Assembly (NCBI RefSeq): GCF_947172395.1
Contig: NC_069090.1
Coordinates: 5,962,291-6,026,290 of the forward strand
Source of the DNA: Bicyclus anynana
Lineage: Eukaryota > Arthropoda > Insecta > Lepidoptera > Nymphalidae
Reading direction: 5' to 3'
Length of the DNA: 64,000 nt
This document shows positions 38,187 through 52,243 of this stretch, in pieces; the first letter of the stretch is position 1, and each line of letters opens with the position of its first letter. The position numbers and the translations under genes are program-made. The notes beneath the pieces are model-generated. The model saw nothing but the letters and a program-made list of their open reading frames with translations. It was not told the DNA's origin and did no database searches.

Positions 38187-40599
38187 GATAAAATAAACAT
38201 TTTTGTTGAAATGCAACACAGAAAATTATCGGTTACTTCAGTTGTTTTAGGTTTCTTGCAAGTGAGACGAAGAAATAAGCTCTAGTGAATATGTAATGAT
38301 TATGATTAACGAAAGCAATTCCAACTCTTGTTAAATTTAAAGCACCTACATTTACAAGGATTTTAGTGTACAAAAGCAATACTTTATCTGAAATAAGTAT
38401 AATGTTATGATCATGCATTGAAACTCTGATGGCGACATAAAGTCGTAATATAATATCTTTGGGATAGTTGCAAATAAAATTAATTTAGGTGATTAATTAG
38501 ATAAAATTAAATGAGAAATTAAAGAAATTAAAAATATCAATAAAGACATGCATATAATTTTAGATTCACAAGTAAATCGCGTTAAACTAGTTGAATCATT
38601 AACCAAGTGTACCGCTATCGTAACGATTCCTCCCGTGAGACTCTGAACACTTTAATCTATTGCTTAAACAGTTGAATTTTGTGATGGTTCAGATAGATAA
38701 CAGTTCTTTGTTAAATTCGTAGCTAGTGAACGAATCGGTGAAGATTTAATTACTACTTATAAGCCACTGGCTTTTGATGGTCAATTTGGAATGACTAATA
38801 AACTTAAGGTTAATAATACGTGAATTTAGATTGGAGTAATCAAAATATTTTCACTTTATCCGGTATCTTTTAAAATTGTATTCTGACACGGTGATTGCTT
38901 TCGCCTTTTTTGCTGTTTTTGGTAGACGCAAACTGCAAGCTCTAAGCAGGTTGCTAAGTGATTATGGTGGCAGAAGTTCGAACAATAGACACTTAATCAA
39001 TGAAAACAATCGAAAATGGTGCGCAATTTCAATAAGTGTATTTTTTTTATGAATATTCGTTTAGTATTGTTTAGTTAAAATACAAGTTTTCATTACTTTT
39101 TACTTTAATAGCAAAACTTTTTAGTTTAATTTTTTATGCTGATACAGGTGTATTTTGCAAGTTGCAAATTATTTCTATTGCAGTATGTCATAAAAACTTA
39201 TTGACGGCACTAAAATAACAGTATTAAGGTAAAAGACGATGAAAATTTAATTCCTTATATGATTTCACAGGCAAGACATTGGAATGTATGATTTGTTGCG
39301 AAATTGGCACCAACTCAGTTAGCTTACTGTCTGAGTCAGTGTCAACACGAAACTCATCTAGCATTTTCAACAAGATGACTCTACCAGCCGTTTTATTACT
39401 ATTGTGTATATTTATTTAAAGATTAATGTTTGATTTGTCATTCCCACCTCCATTCTAAGTTTCTTTCGTCTAAAGCTAGTGACTTATTATTTTTTCATAT
39501 CACATTCTTAGTATAAGGTTGTTTATTCACGTTAACTTTTTACATTACTTTCGTTTTAATGTTATAGTAGGTACAATGATTGTTAAAATGGCTTATCTTA
39601 TTCTTCAGTCATATGAATAGAGTAAACAACCAACTCAAAGTTAAAGTACGGATCACCGTCCAATTACAAATTTACGTCAAAATTCCTTATTCAGTTGTTT
39701 TTATTATCAGTACGAGTATCGAAAGTAGGTCACAACAACAGACTAAGTTGCAGCACATATACAGATTTTATTTTACCCACATTACAGATATGCAGTTACG
39801 CAAAATACGAAGTGCTCTACTTCAATACAAAATATCGTAGTGGAAAATCGGAAAACATTGCCGAAGGCACACATTTAAAAAATGTACACAACTTTTACGT
39901 CGCTCGTCGCTGTGTGCGAGCATTATGTTAATTAATTCGACAGAAATCACGGGAACGAAACATTTTCAAACGTAACTGTATAGCCTTCGCTAATGTGGAA
40001 ATGTAATCTAAAAATCGTAAAGCCGAAATAAAAATTACATTTAATTAAGACCGATGCGCTGTGCCCAATTAATATGATACATGAAGAGATGAGATCTGAT
40101 AACGGTGTAGCCGTGAATTTCAATGAATACATCCGCTCCTAAATCATAATACGTAGAACGGTTCGGACGATAATGAAGGAAAATAGCTGCCCACGGTTAT
40201 TCGCGTAGACGATACTGGGCTAGTTTAAATACATTTTTTTTCTATTCTGAAAAATGTCTGATGTCGCATCCGTCTTATGATGAACAATGATGTTTAAGAT
40301 TAAAGGTTTCTATAACATTCAACGATATTTAAAGCAGTTTAATAAGCTACTAACAGATGCCATAAAACTATCATTATTATTAGTTTTACCCTTTTTTTAA
40401 GTAGGTCAAAAAATTCATGGATTTCTTTTTATATTTCATTCAAAATGAGTCTTCAAGTGCTTTTTACCACAACATAAAATAAGCAAGCTTAATTTTTATT
40501 ATTAACCAACTTTCCTATGCGTATCCTACCACCATTTAATTTTTGGATTAAATTAAATTGTGATTTTTCATATAAAACCAGATTTAAAATCATCACTAG
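38187..40599. other. Non-coding AT-rich stretch
   Basis: Several overlapping open frames at 39580-39931 have no domain or splice support. No mobile element was recognised. Confidence 0.45.
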
Positions 40600-40985
40600 T
40601 GTCACAGGCTTCCTCAATGAAAGGAATGGTCCTCTGCCCTGTGGGAGTTTACGTACCTTTGCCTAATTTCCACCTTATCAGAGCAAAGAAAAACCCGAAT
40701 TAATTAAGCCCCCCATGTATTGACAGGCGAACCCTACGGCCGAAACCACCCTCGGCTAAGGAGGCCCGTCCTTTATCATATTTATTTTATTTCAATTCGT
40801 ACGAATTTAATCCTTTTCCATTAATTAGTGACCGCTCCCCGTGTAATGCGGGCCAACCGACCCTTGTGCGTTAATTTTTCTTCGGCAGACGGCGGCGGGG
40901 TCATGCCGGGAGGTTTCGTGGGGCCATCGGTGTTGCCTTTGTTTGTGTGCTGTGTCACGCGTTGAAGAATAATGGACAATACCAT
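40600..40985. promoter_or_regulatory. GC-rich island, candidate conserved non-coding element
   Basis: One of the most GC-rich unique stretches in the window, in two parts (40610-40775 and 40828-40965). The second part is open on the minus strand, reading PPGMTPPPSAEEKL and ending in a stop at about 40821, but has no convincing splice acceptor or start. Either a short exon or a conserved regulatory element is possible. Confidence 0.3.
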
Positions 40986-40989
40986 TAAC

Positions 40990-41240
40990 TGCCTCAGTGG
41001 TCCAATGATAAGATAATGCGGCTTCGGATCATGAGGTCCTGATTTCGAATCCTTGTCGAAATAATGAGTTTTTCTTCCAAGAATTTTTAATTTTTCGCTC
41101 TTATCATTATCATAACATCTGATAGTGATCGTTATAGATTTAAACGTTATCAGTAGGTACCTCTCACACGCTGGAGTAGCGTGGGGACTCATGCTCTACA
41201 CTCCCTGTCCTGTAAGCCAGGCATTGGGTAATAATGGGCT
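40990..41240 (+). mobile_element. Third SINE family, diverged copy
   Basis: The head 'gcctcagtggtccaatgata' and the B-box place 'gatttcgaatccttgtcg' are followed by a tail 'ctgtcctgtaagccaggcat' and 'taatgggctattgatg', as in related lepidopteran SINEs. It is diverged from the 31004 copy. Confidence 0.5.
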
Positions 41241-41561
41241 ATTGATGTCTATTGTCTATTCCTAGCATCCGAGCATGAATAAAATAAAGTAAACAAGTGT
41301 TTTTACCTGTGAAAATTTTAGAAAAATAAGAGTAATTTAGTTAAAATAGAGATTATCGTGAACATAGAGACAGACAAAAGAGTTTGATGCGATGCGTACG
41401 ATACATACGCAGATCTGTGGACGCCTGTTTTAAAAAAAGTAACATAACATAAGATATGACATTTCTTTCGCATCTTAACATAGTAAACAAAAAAAATATA
41501 GATAATAAAATAAGAAAAACATAGTAAACAACAAATTCTCATTCCGTTGTCTGTTGGCTGT

Positions 41562-41685
41562 TTAGCTAGGCAACGGATTTTAATGATGTTCCCATCAATA
41601 GATACTTCGAGAAGAAGATTTTCATGTGAAGTTATATAGAACGTTCAGGAATTCCACACGAACGAAGTCACTAGCCTCCGCTAGT
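41562..41685 (+). mobile_element. Helitron-like fragment, 3' end
   Basis: Ends 'cctccgctagt', with 'gaattccacacgaacgaagt' just before it, comparable with the copies at 6606 and 61985. The left end is not defined. Confidence 0.5.
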
Positions 41686-43197
41686 TTATAATATTACAGA
41701 CAGATAAGCATCGCCGCTCTAAGAAATTAATTTGTATTTCAATACGAATTAATAGCGGTGCACTCGTTATGGAGCTACGATGTTGCAAATAAAATAAAAA
41801 ATTGAGAGCAATTTGCTCTTCAATCTTTCTAAAATCATTTCGCGAATATTTCCATTGAGTAGGGTTACTCGATTGTCATTGTAAAGTTTTTACTGAATTG
41901 CTACGGTCAGATGTTCCTTGCTTATAGGAGAGGGGATAGTTATGGAGCTTAGACCCACCACGCTCCTTTTTTTAATAGGAAATAATAACGATCATTATCC
42001 TTACAAACTTCAATATGTATTATATAATTTGTAAGACAGGACAGGAATATGTATAAGCATTATAGCAAGCTACTTGATTGTCATTGTGAACATTTTTGAT
42101 TTTAAGTATTAGCTCAAAACATTTAAGTCTTACGGGGTTCTGTTTTGGTCTAGTGAACACAATACCGCTTTAGAATGTATAGAAGTGGAAATTTTAATGG
42201 TCATGACTAATTTTTTACTTAACTTAGTTTATCGCTCCTGTAATCTGTTTCTTTTTCCTTATTTATACGTCTAATTGCCTTTTTTATTATCCTTTATCTT
42301 AAATAGGTAGGTTTTTCTTATTTTTTTTAATATATTTTTTATAATATGAATGTTTTGGTATTACTTGTTATAATATGTCTAGTTTAGAAAAAAAAAAGAG
42401 TTATTTTATCTATGTTTTTTTATCCAAAAGCACAGTCATTCATACATCTTACAAGTTTTTGTTAATAATCTTGTTTAAAACTTATTGCTAACAAACAATA
42501 AACATATTATAATATATGTATTTGTCTAGTTCAAATGCTGTAAATATTTATTTTTCACATTACACGAGACAAATAGAATAAACACCGTAGGTAACTAAAT
42601 ATTTAGAAATAAATTCGGATCAGTAGTTTTGGGGATTCTATTTAGTTCCATAAAGACTTACAAACAGATTTTATTAGTTACTTTAATGCCGTGTCTATTG
42701 TTTTGTAGGGCGCTAAATTTTTCAAGTTTATTTACCTATATCGGGCCTTTGTCTGCGACCCCTCGGCTGGCCCGTCCTTTGTAGGTATTTGTATCAATTT
42801 GTTATTATGAGGATAGCATTATATTTCTCCATTTTGAAAATTCTCAACACAGGACTTTTTTTGAAGCGTCGATAGTCTAATGACTTCGACTTTCGTATGG
42901 ACACATGGACTTTCGTAAGGTCCTATTTTGTTCCTGGTCACGTCTCCTTTTTTTTCTAAAAGTCTGTGTTTCATCATACTAGTCTTGTCCAGTGTAGTGG
43001 GCCTAACCATTCTCCTTTTGAAAGACTCAAATTCTGTTGTATATGAGAGGATGATGACGATTTTATAAAGTTTAGACGGAACATTGGATATTGAGTTTTG
43101 AATTTCAGCCTCAATAGCTTTATCTGAAATCCGTGAAGTCCAAAGTTCGACACCGTTTGTTGCACATTGTTGTTACTTCTAACACCAGCTTCATTAA
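41686..43197. other. Non-coding AT-rich stretch
   Basis: A fragment 'gttatggagcttagaccc' near 41940 looks like a SINE tail. No exon was seen. Confidence 0.45.
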
Positions 43198-43956
43198 GGA
43201 GAAACAAGTATTAAAAACAGAGAATCTTGTAACCTTGTGATAAGTGTGTAATAAGCTTAATGACAAGTTTTGTCTTTGTTAATTGACATAATATGACACG
43301 ACTTACGATTAGACTATCCAACACTTAGCAGATGGTGGTGGAACCGACCCTAAGTTCTTGTTTTCTTATAGCTTAGGATTTATTATTTTAAAAACAAGAG
43401 TTATTAAGCATCTTAGAGGAAAGCGTGGTCCATTTTAAATTATCTACTATTAAGGAGAAACATGTATTAAAAACAGAGAATTTCGTAACCTTGTGATAAG
43501 TGTGTAATAAGCTTAATCACAAGTTTTGTCTTTGTTAATTGACATAATATGACACGACTTACGATTAGACTATCCAACACTTAGCAGATGGTGGTGGAAC
43601 CGACCCTAAATTCTTGTTTTCTTATAGCTTAGGGTTTATTATTTTAAAAACAAGAGAAAAAAAGCATCTTCGAGAAAAGCGTGGTCCATTTTAGATTATC
43701 TACTATTAAGGAGAAACATGTATTAAAAACAGAGAATTTCGTAACTTTGTGTTAAGTGTGTAATAAGCTTAATCACAAGTTTTGTCTTTGTCATTTGGCA
43801 TATGACACGACTTATGGTTAGACTGTCCACCACTTAGCAGACGATGGTGGAACCGACCCTTAGTTCTTGTTTTCTTATAGCTTAGGATTTATTATTTTAA
43901 AAACAAGAGTTATTAAGCATCTTCGAGGACAGCGTGGTCCATTTTAGATTATCTAC
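43198..43956 (+). repeat. Three tandem 256-bp repeats
   Basis: Units start at 43198, 43454 and 43710. The first two are 256 bp; the third is 247 bp and stops at 43956 at a SINE tail. They differ by a few percent; the third has a small deletion in the 'ttgacataatatgacac' part. Each unit holds an inverted repeat of the type cttgtttt/aaaacaag and a segment 'gatggtggtggaaccgaccc'. There is no coding capacity. It looks like a small satellite array. Confidence 0.92.
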
Positions 43957-43990
43957 AGTCACCATCAGGTGAGATCGTAGTCAAACGCGA
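43957..43990 (+). mobile_element. SINE tail fragment (Metulj-like)
   Basis: The stretch 'caccatcaggtgagatcgta' followed by 'gtcaaacgcgagcc' matches the 3' end of the first SINE family. The tandem array ends exactly here. Confidence 0.6.
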
Positions 43991-45490
43991 GCCTATTTGG
44001 CACATACAATAATTTTGGAATATTGTAAAATGAATTTTTCCGCAGCTGTCGAAACGTGCTTCCTTTGCGTTGTCTACAGAATACGCTTCAAAAATAAAAC
44101 TCTTGGAAGGTAATTCGATGCCGGCGGCAAATTAAAACTGACATTGAGAGATTAAGAGTTCGCCTTGCGTTGGTATCGACGCGCGGCCGGGGAATAGACA
44201 AACAAGTTCTTTTTTTAATATTTACATAATCGAAGGTATTTTTTAAATATACAGATAGTTAATATTAAAGGACACTGAGTAAATAAGTACATAAATTATT
44301 GCCTTGTTATAAAAATACTACGTTTACTTCTAAACTTTCAAACGTAATCGCCTCCTCTAACACAGTAATAACTAGTACAGGAGGCAGGGCTTCAAACTTA
44401 TTGTGAGAATGTAGTTTTGATAAATAAAGATTTATTATTATTATGATCATCATCATCTGCAGAATATGGACACCTCAAGTTGACAGGTACTTTCAGGACA
44501 TGTCCTGCGAAATTTTATCCGTTACAGAAGCCTATCCAAGACAAAAAAGTCAAGCTTTTATATGTGGAGAAGAAGATAAGCAATGGTTTTCAAATTCAAC
44601 TCAACGAAATTGGACCATCTGCTTATTATGTCAACTATTAGATACTATAAAAATTACAGAAATGACACACTTTGATGAACACACTCAAGGTATTAGTTAT
44701 GACTTTAATCTAAAAAAATACTTTATACCGTAGTTCCAACCTTTTTAGATGAAATACCTACCACCACTTTACAAATTATTGTATCTGTAAAATGACTTCA
44801 TAACTTTTTATGTAAAGCCAGCTTCTAGTCAAACGGCCATGTCAAAGTTATCTGACCATAAAGTGTATAGATTTGATATCCATTGACAACGTTCGGATAC
44901 ACAAACATATTCCGCGAACCATGAACTCGCCAACCGCGAGTCAGGTAGGAGGCAAACACAAAACCCGAAACGAGTATCCAAACAGAATCCAATCGGAAAC
45001 TAAATAATTCAATTCACAAATTTCCGAACTCAAACTCAAATTGACAAATTCAAACGGGGTGCTTTTGTAACTTGTGTCTATTGCGAAGATATAGAAAGTT
45101 GTTGTGAATGGTAGACAGGAAAACTTTTCGTGTAAACAATTAATATCCTAAGTATGTAGTTTAAGGTTTTGGGCACAAGGTTTTTTTTTATGTAACTGTA
45201 CGTTATTATAACATCAGTATAGAGCACGCTCTAATAAGACGTAAAGCCTGTACTAGGATTGGCTATGACAATAGAGTCGGGCGCATATCTAACAGCAAAG
45301 GGCTTTGATATGGAGTTATGTTATTTGAAGAACTTTGAATGTAAAGCTTGAAAAAGTAAAATAGCAGTCTAAGTGAAGAAGCTACTAATTATATTTAATC
45401 TTGTCTTGAATATATGTAAAAAAAATATATTGTAAAAGTATATATAATATAAAAGTAGTCAATAATATCTTTGCAATGCGATTATAAAAC
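43991..45490. other. Non-coding stretch
   Basis: The open frame at 44443-44733 has no recognisable domain and is not called. A GC-richer part lies at 44100-44200. No repeat was recognised. Confidence 0.4.
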
Positions 45491-45640
45491 ACTAGCAGAC
45501 GCCGCGTGGTTTCATCGGTATGGTTCCCGTTACCGTAAGAATATGGAGTTGAAATGTAGCCTATAGCACTTGGGGATATTGTAGCTTCCCTACAGTGAAA
45601 GAATTTTTCAAATCATACAAACATACAAACAAACAATCAA
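45491..45640 (-). mobile_element. Helitron-like fragment
   Basis: Starts 'actagcagacgccgcgtgg' on the plus strand, the reverse of the GC-rich end plus CTAGT, and continues with 'ggttcccgttaccgtaagaa' and 'gtgaaagaatttttcaaatc' as in the copies at 3372 and 52048. The 5' end on the right is lost. Confidence 0.65.
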
Positions 45641-48354
45641 ATATTTCCTCAAAAATTATATTTGAAATAATACTCTTTAGGATTAAAATGTTCCCGTTAT
45701 CCGCTCTATGACTAATAACAAATCTCGTTGTTCTATTGGCGATAGACAGGTATTGGAGAGAGGAGCTAATCATTATTAGATATTGAATTTTCGTAACTTT
45801 GGACTCATCCGCTTTCTAATTTACTAATGAATCCGAGTGGTGCTGCCATTAGCTCCCCCACCCACCCCGGGGGTGAAAGGGGTAAGAACTCGCGCGAATT
45901 TTCGTCTTTTATACATGTAGAACGATAATCCGATTGGCGATTCGAGCGTTCCACATTCGAATTTTCGTGTGTTTTCGTCAAGTTTTGCGCGGCACTGCGA
46001 TGTGATGTTCAATTTGGGGGATTGTTTTGTTTTATGTTATTACTCGATTGAAAGTGATGTAATTTTTATATTTATACCCACAGATAGGTCTAAATTTATA
46101 TTAAGTAGATAACGTATGATATTTTAACGACCAATTACACAGCCTTCTTCTTTTGGTAAACGCATATACTTGCAAGTTAAAATATGACCAGATATTTAAA
46201 CATGAAAATTAAAAAAAAAATAGAGATGATGATGATAGATAATGATGATGATTTATTTATACTTGAAGATCACCCGTCATTTTAATGTTATTTTAAATTA
46301 AAAAGAATGTTCAACGATATGTTTATAATGATAAATTAAAAATTATAATTTAGCAAACAGTGTCAGTTTACAGCTTCAGTGCATTGCTTTTACATGAAAG
46401 AGTCGAAACTTTATATTCAATATTAATTCGATACAAACCGCCAATATCAAATCATACATTGTAATATTCACCCAGGCAGAATATTGGCAAAATATGAACA
46501 AATCTCGGGTCTAGCGTGCGCTGCATTAACAAGCAAATATTGAGTTAGCGAGTCAATAAAACTGAACACCAACTTCGCACCTGTTCGCACGACACAGATG
46601 TGTGAATTTACAGACAATCAACGTATAACTGTTGAGTTTTATGCCTACACGTGGAGTGTCTCTGAGAGGGTCTCTCAAAGATTTTGCTCTGTGATTTGCT
46701 TTTGCTGATGATTTTGCTTTGTCTCTCAAAGTCTTGGATTTTTTTTGGAAAATCGTATTTATACATTTTAAGAATGTAACGCCACGTCGTACATTTTCAA
46801 ACTTTTTACCAACAAAGCGCTTAAAAGTTTAATCCCTTGTGAGCTCTATCTGTGTATATTACACAAATAAACATATTGACAAAAGTGGGTGTTTTACAAA
46901 TTGACTGGTTTGAATGTAAGTTCTATTAATTTAAATGGGTATTTTGACCTAGCGTATTATTTAAATTTACATATTATAAAGTTTTATTAATAATAAGAGT
47001 AGTACGAGTATTTAAAACTTCGGTGTAAAGGATAGCATGTCTGCATATAAGTTTTAATCTTTGACATATTGGGCGGGCAAAGTTCTGAAATCTATAGGTG
47101 TTACCGTATCGGCAATAACTTGGTCGGGACATTCATTCGATTGTTAGAAGTTTCGGGGAATAACCGCAAATTGCGCCGGCGCCTTTGTTGTTTTATTAGG
47201 TGCGTCGGGTTTGTTTGACTTCACTTTGGGCAATATAGTAAAAACTATACCATATAGGTATTTGTTTTTAAAAGAACAATTGTTCATTAAATTTTTATCA
47301 GCTTATTTGAATGATCCTTTACAGGACCAAGTCTCTATTCTTATAGAGATTTAGATTTTAAATCTATTGCGCTGTTCCAAAGCGTATTTGCGGGCTTAGC
47401 TGTACTGTTACATATGCTATAAAATAGCTCGTATAGAGCTTATATATTTAATAGCACGTTTTCAGCATGCTATTTTAGAGCATGTGTAACAGGTAACAGT
47501 ACCTTTAGGTGTTATTGTTGGACTTAGTATCTATAACTACTCTTCGTCTTGAAAACGTAATGTGCTTTTTGCATGAGACACGTGGCTCATATAGCTAAGG
47601 GGCATATAGGAGGTACTTTTAGTTATTATATCTTACCAACTCCGGCATGCTAGGTACTGAAAATTTCTTGGGTCAAGAAAAAATTAATATTTAGCCCGAT
47701 CAAGGAACTCAGGAAATTATAATCCCAAAGCCCACTACACCACACCAACCACTGGCTCGATAATGTAGTGTTCAGAAATCCTAACAGAAGACCAATGTCC
47801 AACAACATCAGCTGAAAGTGTTGTTGATGATCTCTTGGTAACAATGTGAAAACAACAAATCCGATAACTAAAGGATTATTAAGCGACTGTAGATTAGTTT
47901 AATTAAGACTTTTTTTGCCACAAACCTGTTGGGTGAGTGCGATCTGATAATATTTGAGAGACGGCTCGTAACATTGAGTAGCTAGATTCAGATCGAGCCC
48001 AGCGGCGTACGGTACCTGAGACAATGCGTGCGCCGATACGCATCTAAACGAGCTGGTTTAAATATTGTTTAGTGCGATCTGTGTGCGATTTGAGCTTTGT
48101 GAACGTTTGCTAATGTTGATACACTTCGCTTTTGTCTACCGGCCGAGCGGAATCTATACATGTGTGATAGCTATATTAGGATTTTTACATTTTACAGTAC
48201 AAGCTGAAGGGTTTCAAAACCAAAGCCAGTTCATTTGACAAAAGTAGGTACATTTAATGTTTCTGTATAGAAATAGGTAGTGGGTATAATTACGAGTACA
48301 AACGAAATTTTCTTTTTAGTATGTATCAATGAAATTTTAGTCTAAAATGCACTA
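45641..48354. other. Non-coding stretch
   Basis: Contains a GC-richer patch at 45830-46010, short (gat)n runs at 46225-46260 and another CG-rich patch at 47985-48080. No exon or mobile element was recognised. Confidence 0.4.
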
Positions 48355-48742
48355 TACAGGGTGATTCGGTCTTTAGTGCGGATATTTTTTTTCGTGGTTC
48401 TGTATCATTAATAGAATATAAATCTACAAACAGTTCGATACATTTTATGTAATTTTTTTTTTTAATTTATGTCTCTAAAATAACACAATAATGTACATAT
48501 TATTACTAAACAAGATATATTCAGCTTAAAAGTGATCTGGTGACGTCCTTTAGGTATCAAACCAAAATAAAATAAACGCACAATAGGGTGACCCTAAAAT
48601 TCTGTTCAAAAGTAAATAACTTTAGCTAACGATAATTTTGTTATTTTTGAGTTAAAAAAAAAAAGAAAAAATACGTGATCATTAAATTTTGTTTATGTAC
48701 AAAATATAAAAATATCCGCACTAAAAAAAATTTCTTCCTGTA
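48355..48742. mobile_element. MITE, second of two nearly identical copies
   Basis: 388 bp, TACAGG to CCTGTA, flanked by TA, in the same orientation as the copy at 29227-29615. The two differ at about five positions and in one A-run length. See that entry for the ends. Confidence 0.85.
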
Positions 48743-48744
48743 TA

Positions 48745-51700
48745 CACGTCGAGCAGAGTTTAGTGAATAGCCAATGTTCGTGTTGTATAGCTTAAAAATA
48801 ATTTTTATTTAGGCATCTTGAGACCACAACGTCCATCAAGTCTTGCCCCATTGCCGATTTATCTTTGTGACTAGATAAGATGTATCATATATAGATTCTC
48901 TGAACATAGCTTTATCTATATAGCTTTTTGATAGGCTCTGATCTTTTTGATTCACTGAGTTTTCAACGATGACATTCTAGTGTAATTACCAAAAAATACC
49001 TGTGATAAAGTATTGTCACAATACAAGTTATCATAAACTGCAAAGGAGCTTAAGCTTTATTTTTCATGTTATTCAATGCTGTTACTGAAAGAAAATGAAA
49101 AACAAAATTACTCATGAAGACTTTTAATTCCGTTCGAGTTGACAACACTCCAATACAATAAGTAAATGTGTGACAATAACAGAAGAATGAAACTATATTT
49201 ATTCAACCTACATAAACAAATGACAATAAAAAGGCGACCATCGACAGTCAAGCGCAACGAATTTGACATTTGAAACAAAGATGGCAGCGCGCCAGCCGCT
49301 GTCGGCGCGCGCATCAATGGCGCCCATTCACGATACATCACCCGCGACGAGCGGACGTGCTGCGACGATGCGATAAAAATAAATTAAAACCGACGACTAA
49401 TTGTAGCTTGAAACAAGATATATTTTAGCTTCTCACCCTTTCGATTAGGATTTGTGAGTCCTTTTATTGTGAATGCATTGTTATGCCAATTGTTATTAAT
49501 GTCCGTTTTGCTCGGAATAGTTCTTGAAGTCATATTACAAGATTGTTCATCGACGTCTGTAGACTTACAGAGATTTAGATTATTTATTTGCAACAATATT
49601 TAATTGCTAACAATTATTGTTATTATTAGTCTCATACCTACTTAAGATTGCTTGCGATTATGTTGACGTAAAATTACATGATACAAATAAGCATACTGAT
49701 ATTTTAGCTACATTAAGTAATAGATTTGCGCTCAATTGTCAAGTGCTCACAAAATGGCACCGTATTTACAAAATGAATTAGTCTTGTTAATTTTCACCTA
49801 TGTTGCCTCCCCCAGTCTGGTTCAGATCTCAAGACAGACAGATAACCAATTAAGCATAATTATAAATTAACGAAACGAACTAAAAGTCGACGCAGCAAAT
49901 ATTACCGAAGGACAGAGTTGGGAACTTGGCGCAAACTTTGACGAAACTTTGCCGATGAGATACAAATAGGCATCGGAATTAAGTTGCTCACGATTTTCCA
50001 CTGCCTTTTAATTATTTCCCCCTTTCAGGTGGACTTCGATTAACGTTTCATTTTGCTAATACTTATACATATTATACAGATATAATTTTCTCGGATTGGA
50101 TTATTTATCAAAGCCAGTTAGCATAGAAGAGGGTACATCAAAAATTTAACTTTAATTGCAAAAACGAAACAAGTTTTGTGGAGATCGAGCAAATAAATTA
50201 CAGTTTGCAAAAGAAAAACACAATAATTTACAAACGAAAAAGTAAATAAATCAAGATATATTAACGATAAAGTTGAATCAGACCTGTTTTAAAGTCAATG
50301 TCATCTAATTTATCCAAAGTAATTTTTAAAAACGGTTTTCATTTATGAAACTGGGTAACTCATACTGATAATATAACGGTACATCCGACGCCTTTAACAA
50401 TACATAACGGATGTGAAAGTGCAAATTTTCCGTCAAATATAACAATAATTGACGTAAATTTTCTTAACAAATTTACACCCTAATAAATTGCTCGGAACAC
50501 AATTCTCGCGTAACTAGATCAATATACTATGATGCAATTATAAGTATTACGCTGAGAGAAAAGGGTAGGGACGAAGAATTAATGGGGATCGATCGGATTA
50601 AAAGTGAAGTTTGGGATTTGAACGAAATAGAATTAATTGAGGATGGATTTTGATAAATACTCGCCGATGCTCGGGACTTACTTATAAACCGTTTAGAAGT
50701 TAAAGTGGAAAAAGCTTCGACGAAAACAAAGCCATTTTTCAGGACTGTGTGTTACTTTGTGATGAAATTAAATGAACATGTTATTGATGTGTTGGTGTGG
50801 ATACGTGGAGTCTTCTTAAGTTCCAAATATCTCTAAATATTTCTCGTATATTATAACCAACGCCTCATCATCTCCATCCACATCATCACAATAAGCCGTG
50901 AAATCACTATCTGCGAGTTTTGCTAAGCATTCTTTCAACTTCCGAAAAGTACCTACTCGATGTATGTCCTATTCTTTGTACAGGTTTACAACTTTTTTTT
51001 ACAGATTTATTTTTAGATAACTGTATATTATTTCTTCTTTTTATATAGATTTTTGATTTTTACGACTTTTAAATGTCTTTCTACACTAAAAATTGTTGAT
51101 TTCGCATTTTATTGAAACAGCTGTAAATAAATATCTTAAACTTTAAGCCGATAGCTGGTAGACACACAAAAAGACCTACAATCTATTTCTGGTAGCGATC
51201 TCGAGTCAAGAATCCGAACCCAATTAGAATCGAACCACGCACCAAATGACGTGCGATGACACCACCCTCTCAGCTTTGATGTGTAATTAAGCGATCGATG
51301 TCGCGAATTAATTGCCTCCACCAATTATTATAATTTTAAAATTTCAATTTTTATCGAGTTACCATCATACTATTATGGTGAACTGCAGGGTTGGCCTTGG
51401 GTAATAAATTTGACTCTGAAGGTATCTGTATCAGATGTTTATGTTAGTAATCGAAAGTAGTAGCTTGAGGTGTTCTCCTAGGTACAGCTGTAATACCAAC
51501 AGCTTCCTAACTTCGGTGGAAAAAATATTGAAAGAAAGAAAATCTCAATATCTCGATCAAGAAGACCCTGGACCAAAGAGGCAGTGTCAAACCAAATATT
51601 TATGAAAATACTATTCAGGTCCTTAAAAAATACAGGAAACACCATCATCTACTTTATCTTATCCTCAAAAATACATAAATCCTTTAGTTACTTTATATTT

Positions 51701-52047
51701 AAAAATACAGGAAACAATAAACATATATGTACTCGTACATATATCGTAATAGAACAATATATGTCAATTAAGTAATTAATTGATAAAAAGGGCTCAGACG
51801 TCCTTCGTTAGAAGTTTTTCCTGGAAGCAAATTGGTTTAACTCGCTGTACGCCTCGCTGTTTCCCTTTCAGATCACGTCAAGAGTTCAACATAAGGAATT
51901 GACAATCCATGTGAAACCTTACATAATACAGGGGGTTAATGTGGGAAGTTAACCAAAATGTAGGAAAAACATTTAATTTTATACTTTGATAAATAAGATG
52001 TAAACATTAGTGGTAATATATCGTATAGCTTAATATTTTTTTAGTTG
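48745..52047. other. Non-coding stretch with one CpG-rich patch and a possible SINE head
   Basis: Mostly unique AT-rich DNA. A CpG-rich patch is listed separately at 49255-49375. A possible minus-strand SINE head lies at 51190-51285, with GGTTCGATTC as the B box. A Su(H)-like TGTGGGAA lies near 51943. No exon was seen. Confidence 0.4.
49255..49375. promoter_or_regulatory. CpG-rich patch with AAGATGGC motif (candidate promoter or element)
   Basis: Dense in GCGCGC words and containing AAGATGGCAGC and CAATGGCGCC, which resemble YY1/Pho cores frequent near insect promoters and Polycomb response elements. There is no TATA box and no downstream exon that I can support. Confidence 0.3.
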
Positions 52048-52243
52048 CTAGCTGACGCCGCGCGGTTTCACCAGAGTGGTTCCCGTTCTAGTGAGAATAA
52101 GGGGATAAAATATAGACTAAAGCATTCAAGGAAAACATGATAACCGTGAAAGAATTTTTTAAAACAGTTCAGTAGTTTATTACACAGAGCTTATGCAAAC
52201 AAACATACAATCGAAGCTTTCCTCTTTATAATATTAGTATAGA
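52048..52243 (-). mobile_element. Helitron-like element, complete ends
   Basis: On the minus strand it starts TCTATACTAATATTATAAAG at 52243 and ends 'gcgcggcgtcagctag' at 52048. It is the best example here of the family, with both termini. Length about 196 bp and non-coding. Confidence 0.75.
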